64,000 nt of DNA from assembly GCA_032717465.1 (NCBI GenBank), contig CM064632.1, forward strand, positions 31,099,593 to 31,163,592. The letters are read 5' to 3'. Source of the DNA: Coenobita brevimanus. Its lineage: Eukaryota; Arthropoda; Malacostraca; Decapoda; Coenobitidae. Every line of letters begins with the position of its first letter. Position 1 is the first letter of the stretch. Of the stretch, positions 1 through 8,916 are shown one piece after another. The translations under genes and the position numbers were made by a program. A model generated the notes under the pieces. The model was not told the origin of the DNA, did no database searches, and saw nothing but the letters and a program-made list of their open reading frames with translations.

Positions 1-160
1 GGATAAGAATCAGCCATAGCTAGAAATAAATCTCTAAGGAAGAAGTGTTCGGGAGCCACCTAAACCCACGATATTACGAGCCCAGGTGTCCACTTGTTGG
101 GTATGGTTACCACCCAACGCAACACATGATTTCTTGGGTTACAGGGAAAAGTATGGCTCG
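1..160. repeat. MITE-B arm and SINE-body fragments
   Basis: Positions ~26-60 resemble the right arm of the MITE-B family (AAATAAATCTCTAAGG then a GTGTT..GGGAGC stretch) described at 27334-27502. Positions ~82-147, read on the minus strand, resemble part of the SINE body at 34147-34404 (CCTGTAACCCAAGAAA.. then GGTGGTAACCATA), with an internal deletion. Both are partial, so their limits are approximate. Confidence 0.45.
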
Positions 161-164
161 TCTT

Positions 165-765
165 TCAGCTTAGACATTGAGTGAATGGATGATTATCGTC
201 CCCACTCATCACACGAGAGGGAGAAAGAAATGAAGACAAAAAAGAAAGAATGAAGAGAGAAAGAGGAAGTGCAGGATTAGAGGATGAGAGAAGAATGAGG
301 AAAAGGGAGGAATGAAGAGAGAAAAATGTGTAGAGAAGATAGAGACACGAATGAGGAAAAGGGAGGAATGGAGAAAGAAAGATGTGGAGAGGAGAGATGG
401 ATGAGAGAGGAAAGAGGAAGAGAAGTAAAATAAAACCGTAAAGTAAGAATGTCAGGAAAGGTAACGGTGAAAAAAAAAAGTAACGCCAAAACAGAGTGTT
501 ATTTTTACAAGCGTCTCCAGGGTCCAGAGAAGATGGAGGAGGGGACGTAAGTAGAGGGAGGAGAGGTGGACAGAGACGAGGGGAAAGAGGGAGAGAAAGT
601 GCTGGGAATGGGAAGCAAGGAGAGAGTGGAAGGAAAAAGAGAGAAAAGTGGGGGAGGAGAAAGAAGGGCTGAAGAAAGGGCGATTGAAAGAAAGGAGAGG
701 AAAAGAAGATAAATGAATCAGAAAGCAGGGGAAGCACGAGAAGAAAAAGGAGGAAGAAGAAGAAA

Positions 766-804
<39 letters not shown>

Positions 805-810
805 CCTCAC
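165..810. repeat. purine-rich low-complexity tract, ends in (GA)n
   Basis: About 640 bp with almost only A and G on the + strand, built from AGAGGAAG/GGAGGAATG-like units. It ends in a pure (GA)n run at 767-801. Open frames here read as Ser/Phe/Pro/Leu on the minus strand, are composition artefacts, and should not be called genes. Its paralogue in copy B is around 31860-32350. Confidence 0.85.
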
Positions 811-968
811 CTCTGTTCCTTCTCCTATCTTATATTTCCCCTTCTTTCCATCTCCCCCTCCTTCCTTTATTCGTTCTTTTCATATTGCCAACATTACTTC
901 TCGTGTTTGTTCTTTGCCTTATTTTCCTGGACTATGTTGCTGCTTCCGAGGGAGGACAAGAAGTGGCA

Positions 969-976
<8 letters not shown>

Positions 977-1007
<31 letters not shown>
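977..1007. repeat. (CT)n microsatellite
   Basis: A pure CT run just after a segment shared with copy B. The corresponding site in B (32540-32614) is a longer compound (TC)n(TGTC)n(TC)n array. Confidence 0.95.
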
Positions 1008-1010
<3 letters not shown>

Positions 1011-1100
1011 GTTTGTTGGTGTAGTTGTTAGAACAGCCCAGTAGGAGTAACAGCTCTACTTGCGTGTGTGAGTCCTATCATCAAGATTTTCGACTAGGCT

Positions 1101-1311
1101 ACACTCTTTTCACCTTAATTTGGTCCAGATCTTCCTCTTCCAGCTTGGTTCATGTAGCTTAGTGACAAAAAAATTACAATACTACGGCTGTACATCCTTT
1201 CCATAGCACTTTTTGGTGACCAGCACCCTATTCTTGTGTTCATGTACTGTTACAACTTAATATTGAAGGAGAGATTGCAATTTTAGGCCTCGTTAGAGTT
1301 AAAAGAGTGTG
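1101..1311 (-). repeat. MITE-T copy 1
   Basis: A ~210-bp member of the inverted-repeat family described at 58824-59040. It opens with ACACTCTTTTCACCTTAATT and closes with GTTAGAGTTAAAAGAGTGT. It is in the opposite orientation to copy 2, 120 bp downstream. Its paralogue in block B is 32697-32908. Confidence 0.75.
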
Positions 1312-1617
1312 GTTAATGCCACCGAGAAGAGTAGACTGGTCTCGATAACCGAGCCCAGGAGTTTAACTGTTACCTAAGCTGTTTTGCTTCATATTTCATC
1401 TTTTCCCCATTTTCTGGTCATCATTTTAGCATACTCTTGTTTACTCTAAATTGCCATCTCTACATCGTGAATACTGAGCTGCAACAAGTGATTAACATTA
1501 GAATATGATGTTAGTTCCGAAGTGCTATGGCATGGATGTAGAGTTGTAGCAATGTCATTTTGTACCACTGGCCTGCGTAATGTAAGCTGCAAAGGACAAA
1601 AATTTGTGCCAAGTTAA

Positions 1618-2380
1618 CCCGTCACGTCCCGACCGATTTTCTACCACTGACTCCCCCCAGTCCCGACCAATTTTGGATTTTTTTTTTTTTTTTTTTTTGG
1701 CTCAAACCTCCGCTTTTGGTGAGAAACATCGAGAATTCATAGAGAAATCGCTCACCTGAGGTTTAAAATACTCGATACAGATAGCAGTACTCCTTACCTT
1801 ACTGGGTTTTCCATCAGGCTGGCTCCAAAGAAAACGAGTTCTGTGGGAGGGTAACTATTCCACACCACTCATAAACGGTATTTATTTATTTATTTGGTAC
1901 GAATTTATATGTAGTACGAGAGTATATTTGTTTTCAAACAGTAATATAGGCAATATAAGCATTGTTTCACTCACAAACACATCAACATACCTGGCCTTTT
2001 TTGGCGACATTACCTGATCATCATTGCTGACTGTTTCTTCCTCTAATGCTATGTAAACTTTGTCTTCCACATTGTCATCAATTGGGGAATCACTCTGGCC
2101 TTGAATGTCTTTATTGGCCAGGTCACTGGTAACAGGTGAATGCTGATACAATGGCGTGCGGGGGGGGGGGGAGGTCATGCGGTGTAAGGCATTGTCCATG
2201 CCTGGCATCTTGTAGAGGAAGAGAGGAAGGTGTCCCGTGTATACGTACCAAAAATCACGTGCAAAAACTGAAAATTGTGCAAATTATGAACCTTGCAATT
2301 GCGCATTGTACCAGTATGTCAATGGGTCCAGCTGTGACAAAACATTGCGACGTACCCATACGTAGATGGAATGCCTGGGG
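1618..2380 (-). mobile_element. TTAA-flanked piggyBac-like non-autonomous element, copy 1
   Basis: A 763-bp element bounded by TTAA at 1614-1617 and 2381-2384. The left end begins CCCGTCACGTCCC. The right end, read inward, begins CCCCAGGCATTCC. TTAA target duplication with ends starting CCC is the hallmark of piggyBac-superfamily transposons (established). A second copy of nearly equal length (765 bp), inverted, is at 59942-60706. Subterminal direct repeats GTCCCGACCGATTTT / GTCCCGACCAATTTT lie near 1626 and 1662. An inner poly-T run is at ~1678-1698 and a poly-G run at ~2160-2171. No transposase catalytic region is visible, so it would need a partner in trans. Confidence 0.75.
1882..2208 (-). 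CDS. short ORF inside the TTAA element, possible transposase N-terminal remnant
   Basis: A 108-codon frame from ATG (MPGMDNALHRM). Its middle is acidic (residues ~36-60, rich in Asp and Glu), followed by a KKARY basic patch. The same ATG and the first ~15 codons (MPGRDNALPSM) are kept in the second element copy at ~60103, where the frame then breaks. Acidic N-termini are common in piggyBac transposases, but no DDD catalytic domain is present. Calling it a transposase remnant is inference. It may equally be non-coding filler that happens to be open. Confidence 0.3.
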   Translation of the reverse strand: MPGMDNALHRMTSPPPRTPLYQHSPVTSDLANKDIQGQSDSPIDDNVEDKVYIALEEETVSNDDQVMSPKKARYVDVFVSETMLILPILLFENKYTLVLHINSYQINK

Positions 2381-2422
2381 TTAACGTAAAAACAACACAG
2401 TCAGCTCCGTCTCGTCAGTCTG

Positions 2423-2426
<4 letters not shown>

Positions 2427-2487
<61 letters not shown>
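2427..2487. repeat. (TA)n microsatellite
   Basis: About 61 bp of alternating TA. In block B the matching place carries the GGATCC-rich repeat (33280-33861). Confidence 0.97.
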
Positions 2488-2489
<2 letters not shown>

Positions 2490-2652
2490 TATCGAGGTTG
2501 TTGTATTTAGGTCAAGAGAGACTTTTTTGATCGCAAAGTTAGATATAGCCTTCATTAAATTCCTTCGTTGTTAGAAATCCTTCCTAACGTGAAAATAAAT
2601 TGTCTCAATAGCCTGAATGAAATAGTGTCATCGGAGTGAAGTGGATAAAATC

Positions 2653-4644
2653 TATCTATCTATCTATCTATAGCCCGACGCCCTAATCCCGCAAAGGGTG
2701 GCCGCAGACAAAACGCCTCCAAGTCACTCTGTCACCCACTATTTGACTACCCTCCCCTCAACTCACCCCCCCCTCCCTCATATACCTCTCAACTCCATCC
2801 CTCCACCTCATCCTCGGTCTACCCCTCCCTCTCCCTCCCTCCACCTCACCTACATACACCCTCTTAGTCAGTCTTTCATTCTCCATTCTCTCCACATGTC
2901 CAAACCACCTCAGTGTATTTCTCCTAATCTTCTCAACCACATCCACATCTACCCCACAACGTTCCTTCACTTCTTCATTCGTCAACGTGTCCCTCCACGT
3001 CACTCCACATGCTCCTCTCAAGTAACTCATTTCCACTGCTCTCACTCTTGACTTGTTCCCCTCTTGCAAGGTCCACGCCTCGCTTCCATACGTCAGGGTA
3101 GGGTTCACAATACTATCATGCAGTGACTTCTTAACTTCCATACTCACCTCCCTATTTCTCATCACTGCTTTCAGTGAACCAACAACCTTCCTTCGCTGCC
3201 GTACTCTTTCACGTACTTCATCCCCCAAAGTTCCATCCTTACTCATCACACTACCCAAGTACTTGAATGCACTCACATTCTCCATATCCTCACCATCCAA
3301 CCTCACTGCACACTCTGTTACTTCATTCCTCTCAAACACCATAACTTTACTTTTGTTTACATTAACTTTCAGCTTCCTCCTCCTACACACTGTCCCAAAT
3401 TCATTCACCAAACCTTGCAACTCCCATTAATCTTCACTCAACAATACTGTATCATCAGCAAACAGCAACACAGGAAGCTTCCAAATCTCACCCTCATTCA
3501 TTAGGGCCAGCCCAACATCCACTGCCCTACCTTGCACCTCCTTTACAACCCCATCCATATATATATTAAACAGCCATGGAGACATCACACACCCCTGTTT
3601 CAGTCCCACATTGAGATCAAAGAACTCACTCAGCTCACCATCCACTCGCACCGTAGCCCTAGCTCCCTTGCACATGCTCTTCACAGCACTCAACAATTTC
3701 CCCTCCACTCCATATATTCTTAATACCTTCCACATACCTTGCCTATCTATTCTGTCATAAGCTTTCTCCAAGTCCATGAAGGCAGCATACACTTTCCTTC
3801 CCTTCTCTAGATACTTCTCCACTAAACATCTTGGAACAAATATCTGATCTACACACCCTTTTCCCTTCCTAAATCCCCCTTGTTCTTCTCCAACTAGCTC
3901 CTCTGTCATATGCCTAACCCTATCAATGAGTATTCTACCATATATTTTACCAGTCACACTAAGAAGGCAAATACCCCTATGGTTACCACATACTTCTCTC
4001 TCCCCTTTTCCTTTGTACAGAGGAACAATTATACCTGATATCCAGTCCTCTGGAACCCTTCCCTCTTCCCAAGCCAATCTACACAACTTCCATATCCACT
4101 CCACAACAATCTCACCCCCATACCTAAGTATTTCACCACACACTCCATCAATTCCTGGGGCCTTTCCCAGCTTAATCTTCTTCATCGCTTCCACTACTTC
4201 CGCCCTACTGATCTCTCCCTCCCTCCTCTCATCTCTTCTTCTCCCAGCCATTCCCCAACCACTTATACTCACACTGCTCTCACTCTCTACATTCAACAAA
4301 TCCTCAAAGTGCTCCTTCCATCTCCTCAATTTCTCTCTCTTCTCCACCAACAATCTATTATTCCTATCTTTCACTCCCCTATTACTTCCCCTTTCACACT
4401 GCCTTACTTTCTTTACCTCCTTCCAAAACAATTTCTTACTCTCCCTCCATTTCACATTGAGATTCCTCCCAAACTCTTCATCCACTTTCTTCTTACTCTC
4501 CTTCACCAGTCTCTTAACCTCCCTTCTCCTGCTCACATATACCTCTCTCTTCTCTCTCTCATCTTCTCCCCTACCTCTACTCGCCAACCATTCGCCATAT
4601 GCCTTCTTCTTTTGTTCCACAGCTCGTTTCACCTCATCATTCCA
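2653..4644 (-). mobile_element. 5'-truncated RTE-type LINE
   Basis: A non-LTR retrotransposon on the minus strand. The 3' end is a (GATA)n tail at ~2653-2670, preceded by a terminal sequence GGGATTAGGGCGTCGGGC. Flanking it is an 11-bp target duplication TGGATAAAATC at 2642-2652 and 4645-4655. The paralogous empty site in block B (~34018-34045, GTGGCTACAATCC then GAAATATTTGGCG) confirms the boundaries. No endonuclease domain is present: the copy starts within the linker before RT, typical of 5' truncation during target-primed reverse transcription. Two still shorter copies of its 3' end lie at 22895-23035 and 43656-43882. Confidence 0.9.
2758..4632 (-). pseudogene. RTE-clade reverse transcriptase, one nonsense codon
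   Basis: About 620 codons in one frame, interrupted only by a TAA at 3427-3429. The first 401 codons carry a Lys/Arg/Glu-rich linker (WKEHFEDLL at ~105), the fingers motif LGKAPGIDGV, palm motif A (FMDLEKAYDRID), motif B (GLKQGCVMSPWLFNIY) and the catalytic FADD near residue 392. After the stop the same frame continues with the thumb and C-terminal region (FKYLGSVMS, LTYGSEAWTL, RWFGHVERM, GRGRPRMRW), which is typical of RTE elements. The apurinic endonuclease normally at the N-terminus is missing. A single stop with otherwise clean frame suggests a fairly recent insertion that was dead on arrival through truncation. No neighbouring promoter is expected. Confidence 0.9.
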
Positions 4645-4655
4645 TGGATAAAATC

Positions 4656-5012
4656 GCTCTAGAAATATTTGACGTATGTCTCATAAATAGCAAGGTCGCA
4701 GATGGAGGCCAAGCAGTACTGACCGTCAAATATTTTAGTGGTTGGAAGTTTGTCATTTGAGATGAGAAGGACTTTTATGCATACAGGTAAATATTTACGG
4801 ATATATTGATGGAAATTTCATCATTAAATAAACAACATTTCCCTTTTATCATTACTGCTGTTACCATTTTGTTTTACTGATCGTTTTAGTAATTTTATAA
4901 ACTTAAATTGTTGTCCTGTTCCTAAGTACGGTCCGTTATTCTTTTCAGGTAAGTCGCCATTTCTGCCATAACGTACTGTACCGTACTACATACGTTGTAA
5001 GTATTACTACAG

Positions 5013-5045
<33 letters not shown>

Positions 5046-5069
5046 TAACCAGTAGTAGCAGTAGTAGTG

Positions 5070-5100
<31 letters not shown>

Positions 5101-5224
5101 GATTATTATTATTATTATTATATGACCCGGAAGTATGCAAGTATATACACCAAGTTTCTATTACATAAACCAGACACACCCATAGCACCTCACCTCAGTT
5201 ACTATAGATAGGCCTGTTACATTG
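4656..5224. other. non-coding part of block A with AAT and ATT microsatellites
   Basis: Unique-looking AT-rich sequence shared with block B (34030-34148 and 34405-34800). It contains (AAT)n at 5013-5044 and (ATT)n at 5071-5121, which face each other as an imperfect inverted repeat. No gene is seen. Confidence 0.8.
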
Positions 5225-6110
5225 TCATAGAGATGGTGATGGTGATAATACTGGTGACTGCTGGTGTGATGATAGTGATTGATACTGATAGCGGTAGTGG
5301 TAATACCTGCTGGTGATAATTATTGATAGTGCTGAATGTAGATGGTGACGGTGATAATAATGGTCGCAGTGACAGAAATGAAGGTTGTGCTGTTGACTGC
5401 TAGTGAACTGTGATGCTACTGCAGATGATGATGATGGTGATGGCGGTGATAATAGTATTGGTGGTTTTGATGGTGGTGATGATGATGATGATGATGATGA
5501 AGGTACTGACAGTGATGTTGGTAATGATGATGATGATGATGATGATGATGATACTGGTATTGGTGATGGTAATGGTGGTCTTGATGATGATAGCGGTGAT
5601 GATGTCATGATGGTCTTGAGGATGAGGACGATGATAATGGTAGTGGTGGTTGTGGTGGTGATGGAGGTGATATGGTGAAGATGATGATGATGATGATGAT
5701 AGTGATAATGATGATGATTGTGGCGGTGGTGCTGATGACTAATTGTGCCAGTGATGGTAGCAATATTGCTAGCTTAACTATTGGTACGAGAGATGATGAT
5801 TGTGACAGATAGTGCTAGTGGTGATAGTGATATCCATGGTGGTAGTGGTGATGAATAAAGAATTGGTGCAAAGGCATCAGAGTAATGGTGCTGATGACTG
5901 TAATAGTGAAGTGCTAGTTAATGGTGATGGTGCGAGGTCCTAGTGGTGGTGATGGAGACTTCTGGTGCTGGTACTAGTGACTCATAGTGCCAGTGGTGGT
6001 GGTGATAGTAATGACTTGTGCTGGTGATAATTCGATGGTGATGTTTTGATGGTGACATCCGTGATGCTGGTGGTGATAGTGACTCCTGGTGCTGTTAATG
6101 ATAACAAGTT

Positions 6111-6307
6111 CTATACTTTTCACAGTTTAACTTGGATTTCATTTTACGTAGTTGAATGGAAAATAAGACAGTACTACAGCCCTACATCCTGAACCATAGC
6201 ACTTCTTCGTGACTATCATAATCTATTTCTGCTGGTAATCCATTGCTACAACTCACCCCTCTAAAAGGAGAGATGACAGCTTTATGCCAAGTTAACGGAA
6301 AATAGCA
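6111..6307 (-). repeat. MITE-T copy 3
   Basis: Begins CTATACTTTTCACAGTTTAA and ends GCCAAGTTAACGGAAAATAG. The ends are more eroded than in other copies. Paralogue of 36044-36248. Confidence 0.65.
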
Positions 6308-6454
6308 GTGGTGGTGACAGTCTTTGCACCAAACACTATCACCACCACCACCATCCCAGTTGCCAAGATAGCACAGGGGCCGAGACATCTAACACGGGTG
6401 GTGAAAGTGGGGATAAGGTGGTGTTTGTGATGGTGGTGCTGATGACTGTTGGTG

Positions 6455-6660
6455 CTATACTCTTTTTACTCTAACATGGCTTAGAATTACCTCCTCTCCA
6501 TCTTGAATACTGAGATGTAGCAATAGTTTAACACTAGAAGGCCGTACTAGTCTCGAAGTAGTGCTATGGAAAGGATGTAGAGCCGCAGTATAGTCGTTAC
6601 CTGCCACTGAGCTACGTGAAGTATCCTGCTAGAGGATGAAAGCCTGGGTCATCTTAAAGG
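6455..6660 (+). repeat. MITE-T copy 4
   Basis: Begins CTATACTCTTTTTACTCTAA and ends GGGTCATCTTAAAGGCAGTA. Paralogue of 36396-36600. Confidence 0.7.
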
Positions 6661-7109
6661 CAGTACAGTGATAGTGATGGTGATAAATGATGGTGATGGT
6701 TAATGCTGCTGCCAGTGGTGGTGTAGGTGATATTAACTGCTAGCCATAGTGGATGATAGTTCAGTTTAGTTGGTGATGGTGGCCGTGGTGATACTGATGA
6801 TGGTGATAGTGACACAATGATAGATGTTAATGACTGCTATTGCTAGTGACTCCTGGCGCTAATAATGGTGATATTGGTGGTTTTGTTGACCCTTGATGTT
6901 TATGTTGTGATAAATGATGGTCCTATGATAATGGTGATAGTAATAGTGCTAGTGGTTGATGGTGATAGTGGTGGGGCTGATGGTGCTAGTGAAGGTGCTA
7001 GTGGTGGTGATGGTCCGTGCACCACCACCACCAGAGTCCCGGGGAAAGCAGAGCGCCCTAGACTTCTGACACAGACTTTCACTAATCCTCTGTAATCCCT
7101 CTCGCCCAC

Positions 7110-7500
7110 CACTACACACTTTTTTCCTACACTTTTTCTCCTCCATTCTTTATTTCCCTGTAATTTTATTTGTCTTTTTTACTAATATTTCTACTGTTCC
7201 TTTGGTCTTTTCAGTGTTTCTTTGCCTTAGCTTGCGTCTTGTTAGATTGTCAGTTTTTTTTTTCCTTTTTTATTTTCATTTTTGGCTCAGTTTTCCGTTT
7301 TGTTTTGCTTTACTTGCTCCCTTTCCTTTTCATGGGTGTTGCTTATTTTTTACCTTTACTGTTGTTTTATTCTCTCTTTTTTTTCATTTTTGCACCATTC
7401 TCCTCTGTGTTATTTCCATGTTTTATTTTTATATTTTTAAAATATTTGTCAGTATTTCTTTGCTCGATTTTCCTTTGTTATTTCTTTCTATTATAGTCCT
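7110..7500. repeat. T-rich tract at the end of block A
   Basis: Pyrimidine- and T-rich sequence (many TTTTT runs) matching 37260-37680 in block B. Open frames are Phe/Leu-rich translations of composition only. Confidence 0.75.
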
Positions 7501-7539
7501 TTAACACTTGGGAAGAATATATGTAGAAGTGAAGTTTGG

Positions 7540-7920
7540 AATGAATGAAGTAGGAAAGGTGCTGGGAGGAATGAAAACATGTTTAGATATCGATTACTTA
7601 GAATGGATGTAAAGAGAAGGCTGTGTGAGGGTGTAATGGTACCGACTGTGTTATATGGGGCTCAAATATGGAATACGGGTGTAGCAGGAAAAGTTTGAAT
7701 GTAATGGAGATGAGGTGTCTGAGGAGTATGTGCGGAGTGACACGTATGGATCGAGTGAGAAATGCTGAAATGTGAAGAACTGGAGTTCTGTGGGAAATTG
7801 CTGATCGAGTTGAGCAGAGGGTGTTGCGATGATTTGGCCATAATGGAGAGAAAGGATGAAGAGCGATTGGTGAAAAAGATAACTGGATCGGATGTGAGAG
7901 GTGTGCTGATAAAGAATTTG
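7540..7920 (+). pseudogene. LINE reverse transcriptase C-terminal remnant, RTE-like
   Basis: Conceptual translation across several frames recovers the C-terminal signature of RTE-like LINEs: a stretch reading GVMVPTVLYGAQIW, then a frameshift, RCLRSMCGVTRMDRVRNAE, a stop, VLWEIADRVEQRVLR, a stop and FGHN, then ERLVKKI. At least two frameshifts and three or more stops are needed. It lies just outside block A and may end at the poly-T run near 7943. Confidence 0.7.
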
Positions 7921-8010
7921 AGGGTAGTAGTGCTGGCCGTGACTTTTTTTTTTTTTTTTTTTTTTTCGGCCTATCAACCATTGGGGCCGAAGCCCCTGGT
8001 TATTAAGGCC

Positions 8011-8074
<64 letters not shown>

Positions 8075-8082
8075 ATATATAT
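7921..8082 (-). repeat. poly-A-tailed short repeat plus (TA)n
   Basis: A T22 run at ~7943-7965 (a poly-A tail if read on the minus strand) is followed by a GGCCGAAGCCCC-containing segment. Then comes a (TA)n microsatellite at 8014-8082, which is the insertion target of the LTR retrotransposon. Its other half is at 16092-16149. Confidence 0.7.
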
Positions 8083-8835
8083 TGTTACATAGCCTATGAT
8101 TTCATCATCCTTTGTGTAATTCTAACGTACAGTATGCTGCATGTTTGATCACGAGCGTGTTCTGCCTCAGTCTCCCCCTTCTACCGTTATAGTAGAGTAA
8201 GTCGTCCTTTCTGTTGTTCAGAGTAGGATTGTCAGCTCTTTGTCCCCTATGGCTTCATTTGCGCGTCCTTCTTACAAGTTGCATCAAGCTCTGCTGGCCC
8301 CTATATAATGAGCTCAGTCTCTGCATTATTGCCACTTAGATCTACTCCTCATTTTGCTCACATCTCTGTCCTCCCCTGTACAGTTATTATTATTGTGAGT
8401 GCTCAGGAAGTCTCCAACCATCTAGCAGCTGTGTGTAATTTGAGTATAACTGTTGTTGCATTTTTCCTTGTACTGTGTAGCATAAGGTCAATTCTTAGGC
8501 CTAGTAAGGTTTTTGTAATTTATGTAAGGGTTCTTATTGTCAGCCATCATTAATAATATTTTGTATCTGTAATAATATATCTGGCATTCACTGAGTATTA
8601 TCTGGTATCTCATTTTAACAGGGCTGACTTAGATAAATTTACTCATGCTAATTTCGTGTTAATAGAGGCTATTGCAGTTAACCATATATTTAACCTGTTT
8701 TTGCCATTACATTATCCTTATGAGTCCTGAATGTTTTGTTGTTAGTTTGAGCATTAAACTTTAACTTGTAATTTTACCTAACTCTTTTGTTTTGAACCTG
8801 GAACTTTGCGGGACAGTTTTCTCTGTTCCGTAACA
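8083..8835 (+). repeat. 5' LTR
   Basis: 753 bp, starting TGTTAC and ending GTAACA (perfect 6-bp terminal inversion with TG..CA ends). A TATATAA box is at 8302-8308 and an ATTAAA poly-A-signal-like motif near 8754. It differs from the 3' LTR by about ten substitutions, nearly all transitions, and lacks a 17-bp tandem duplication found there. An 81-codon open frame at 8308-8553 recurs in the other LTR simply because the LTRs are copies. Confidence 0.95.
8302..8308 (+). promoter_or_regulatory. TATA box of the LTR promoter
   Basis: TATATAA in the middle of the 5' LTR, repeated at 15541 in the 3' LTR. It is a plausible RNA polymerase II core promoter marking the U3/R transition. The start site itself is not identifiable. 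Confidence 0.5.
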
Positions 8836-8841
8836 TAAATT

Positions 8842-8859
8842 TGGCGACCTCATAACAGG
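8842..8859 (+). promoter_or_regulatory. candidate primer-binding site
   Basis: TGGCGACCTCATAACAGG begins 6 nt after the end of the 5' LTR, the expected place for the complement of a tRNA 3' end (TGG pairs with CCA). I could not assign the tRNA. Confidence 0.6.
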
Positions 8860-8916
8860 ATATTCAGGATATTATCATAAGGATATTGCCTGATATTTTG
8901 TGACTGTGATTTATTC

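Larger units (their letters stand above)
1431..2395 (+). repeat. MITE-T copy 2, split by a TTAA element
   Basis: The left part is 1431-1613, from ATACTCTTGTTTACTCTAAA to GTGCCAAG. The right part is 2385-2395, just after the TTAA-flanked insertion at 1618-2380. The uninterrupted paralogue at 33036-33250 reads GTGCCAAGTTAGAGTAAAAA across this point, so the insertion lies inside the 3' terminal inverted repeat of this older MITE. Confidence 0.75.
5225..7020. repeat. GGTGAT-type low-complexity tract, block A
   Basis: About 1.8 kb dominated by irregular GTGATG/GTGGTG/GATAGT trinucleotide motifs, with two MITE-T copies embedded (6111-6307, 6455-6660). Translations give poly-Asp, poly-Met/Val or poly-Ser/His depending on frame and do not represent proteins. 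The paralogous tract is 35280-37165. Confidence 0.85.
365..7520 (+). repeat. duplicated block, copy A
   Basis: Collinear and same-strand with 31860-37690. Matching landmarks in order: AGAAGTAAAATAAAACCGT (421 / 31921), the CCAGGGTCCAGAGAAGATGG segment (~524 / ~32016), a MITE-T pair (1101, 1431 / 32697, 33036), the AAATCCTTCCTAAC segment (~2573 / ~33955), AAT/ATT microsatellites (5013 / 34665), the GGTGAT tract (5225 / 35280), a second MITE-T pair (6111, 6455 / 36044, 36396) and a T-rich stretch (7110 / 37260). Divergence looks substantial, so the duplication is old. Insertions private to copy A are at 1618-2380 and 2653-4644. Confidence 0.85.

Noticed and set aside
165..737. 190-codon reverse-strand Phe/Leu/Pro-rich frame that resembles a membrane protein
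   Set aside because: Hydrophobicity comes from CTT/TTC/TCC codons of a purine-rich low-complexity tract; the paralogous tract in block B has unrelated frames.
5225..5678. Asp-rich and Ser-rich frames in the GGTGAT tract
   Set aside because: Trinucleotide repeats are open in all frames; the translations are homopolymeric.
8308..8553. 81-codon ORF repeated at 15547-15792 (apparent conserved small protein)
   Set aside because: Both lie at the same position in the two LTRs; the similarity is that of LTR copies, not of selection on a protein.
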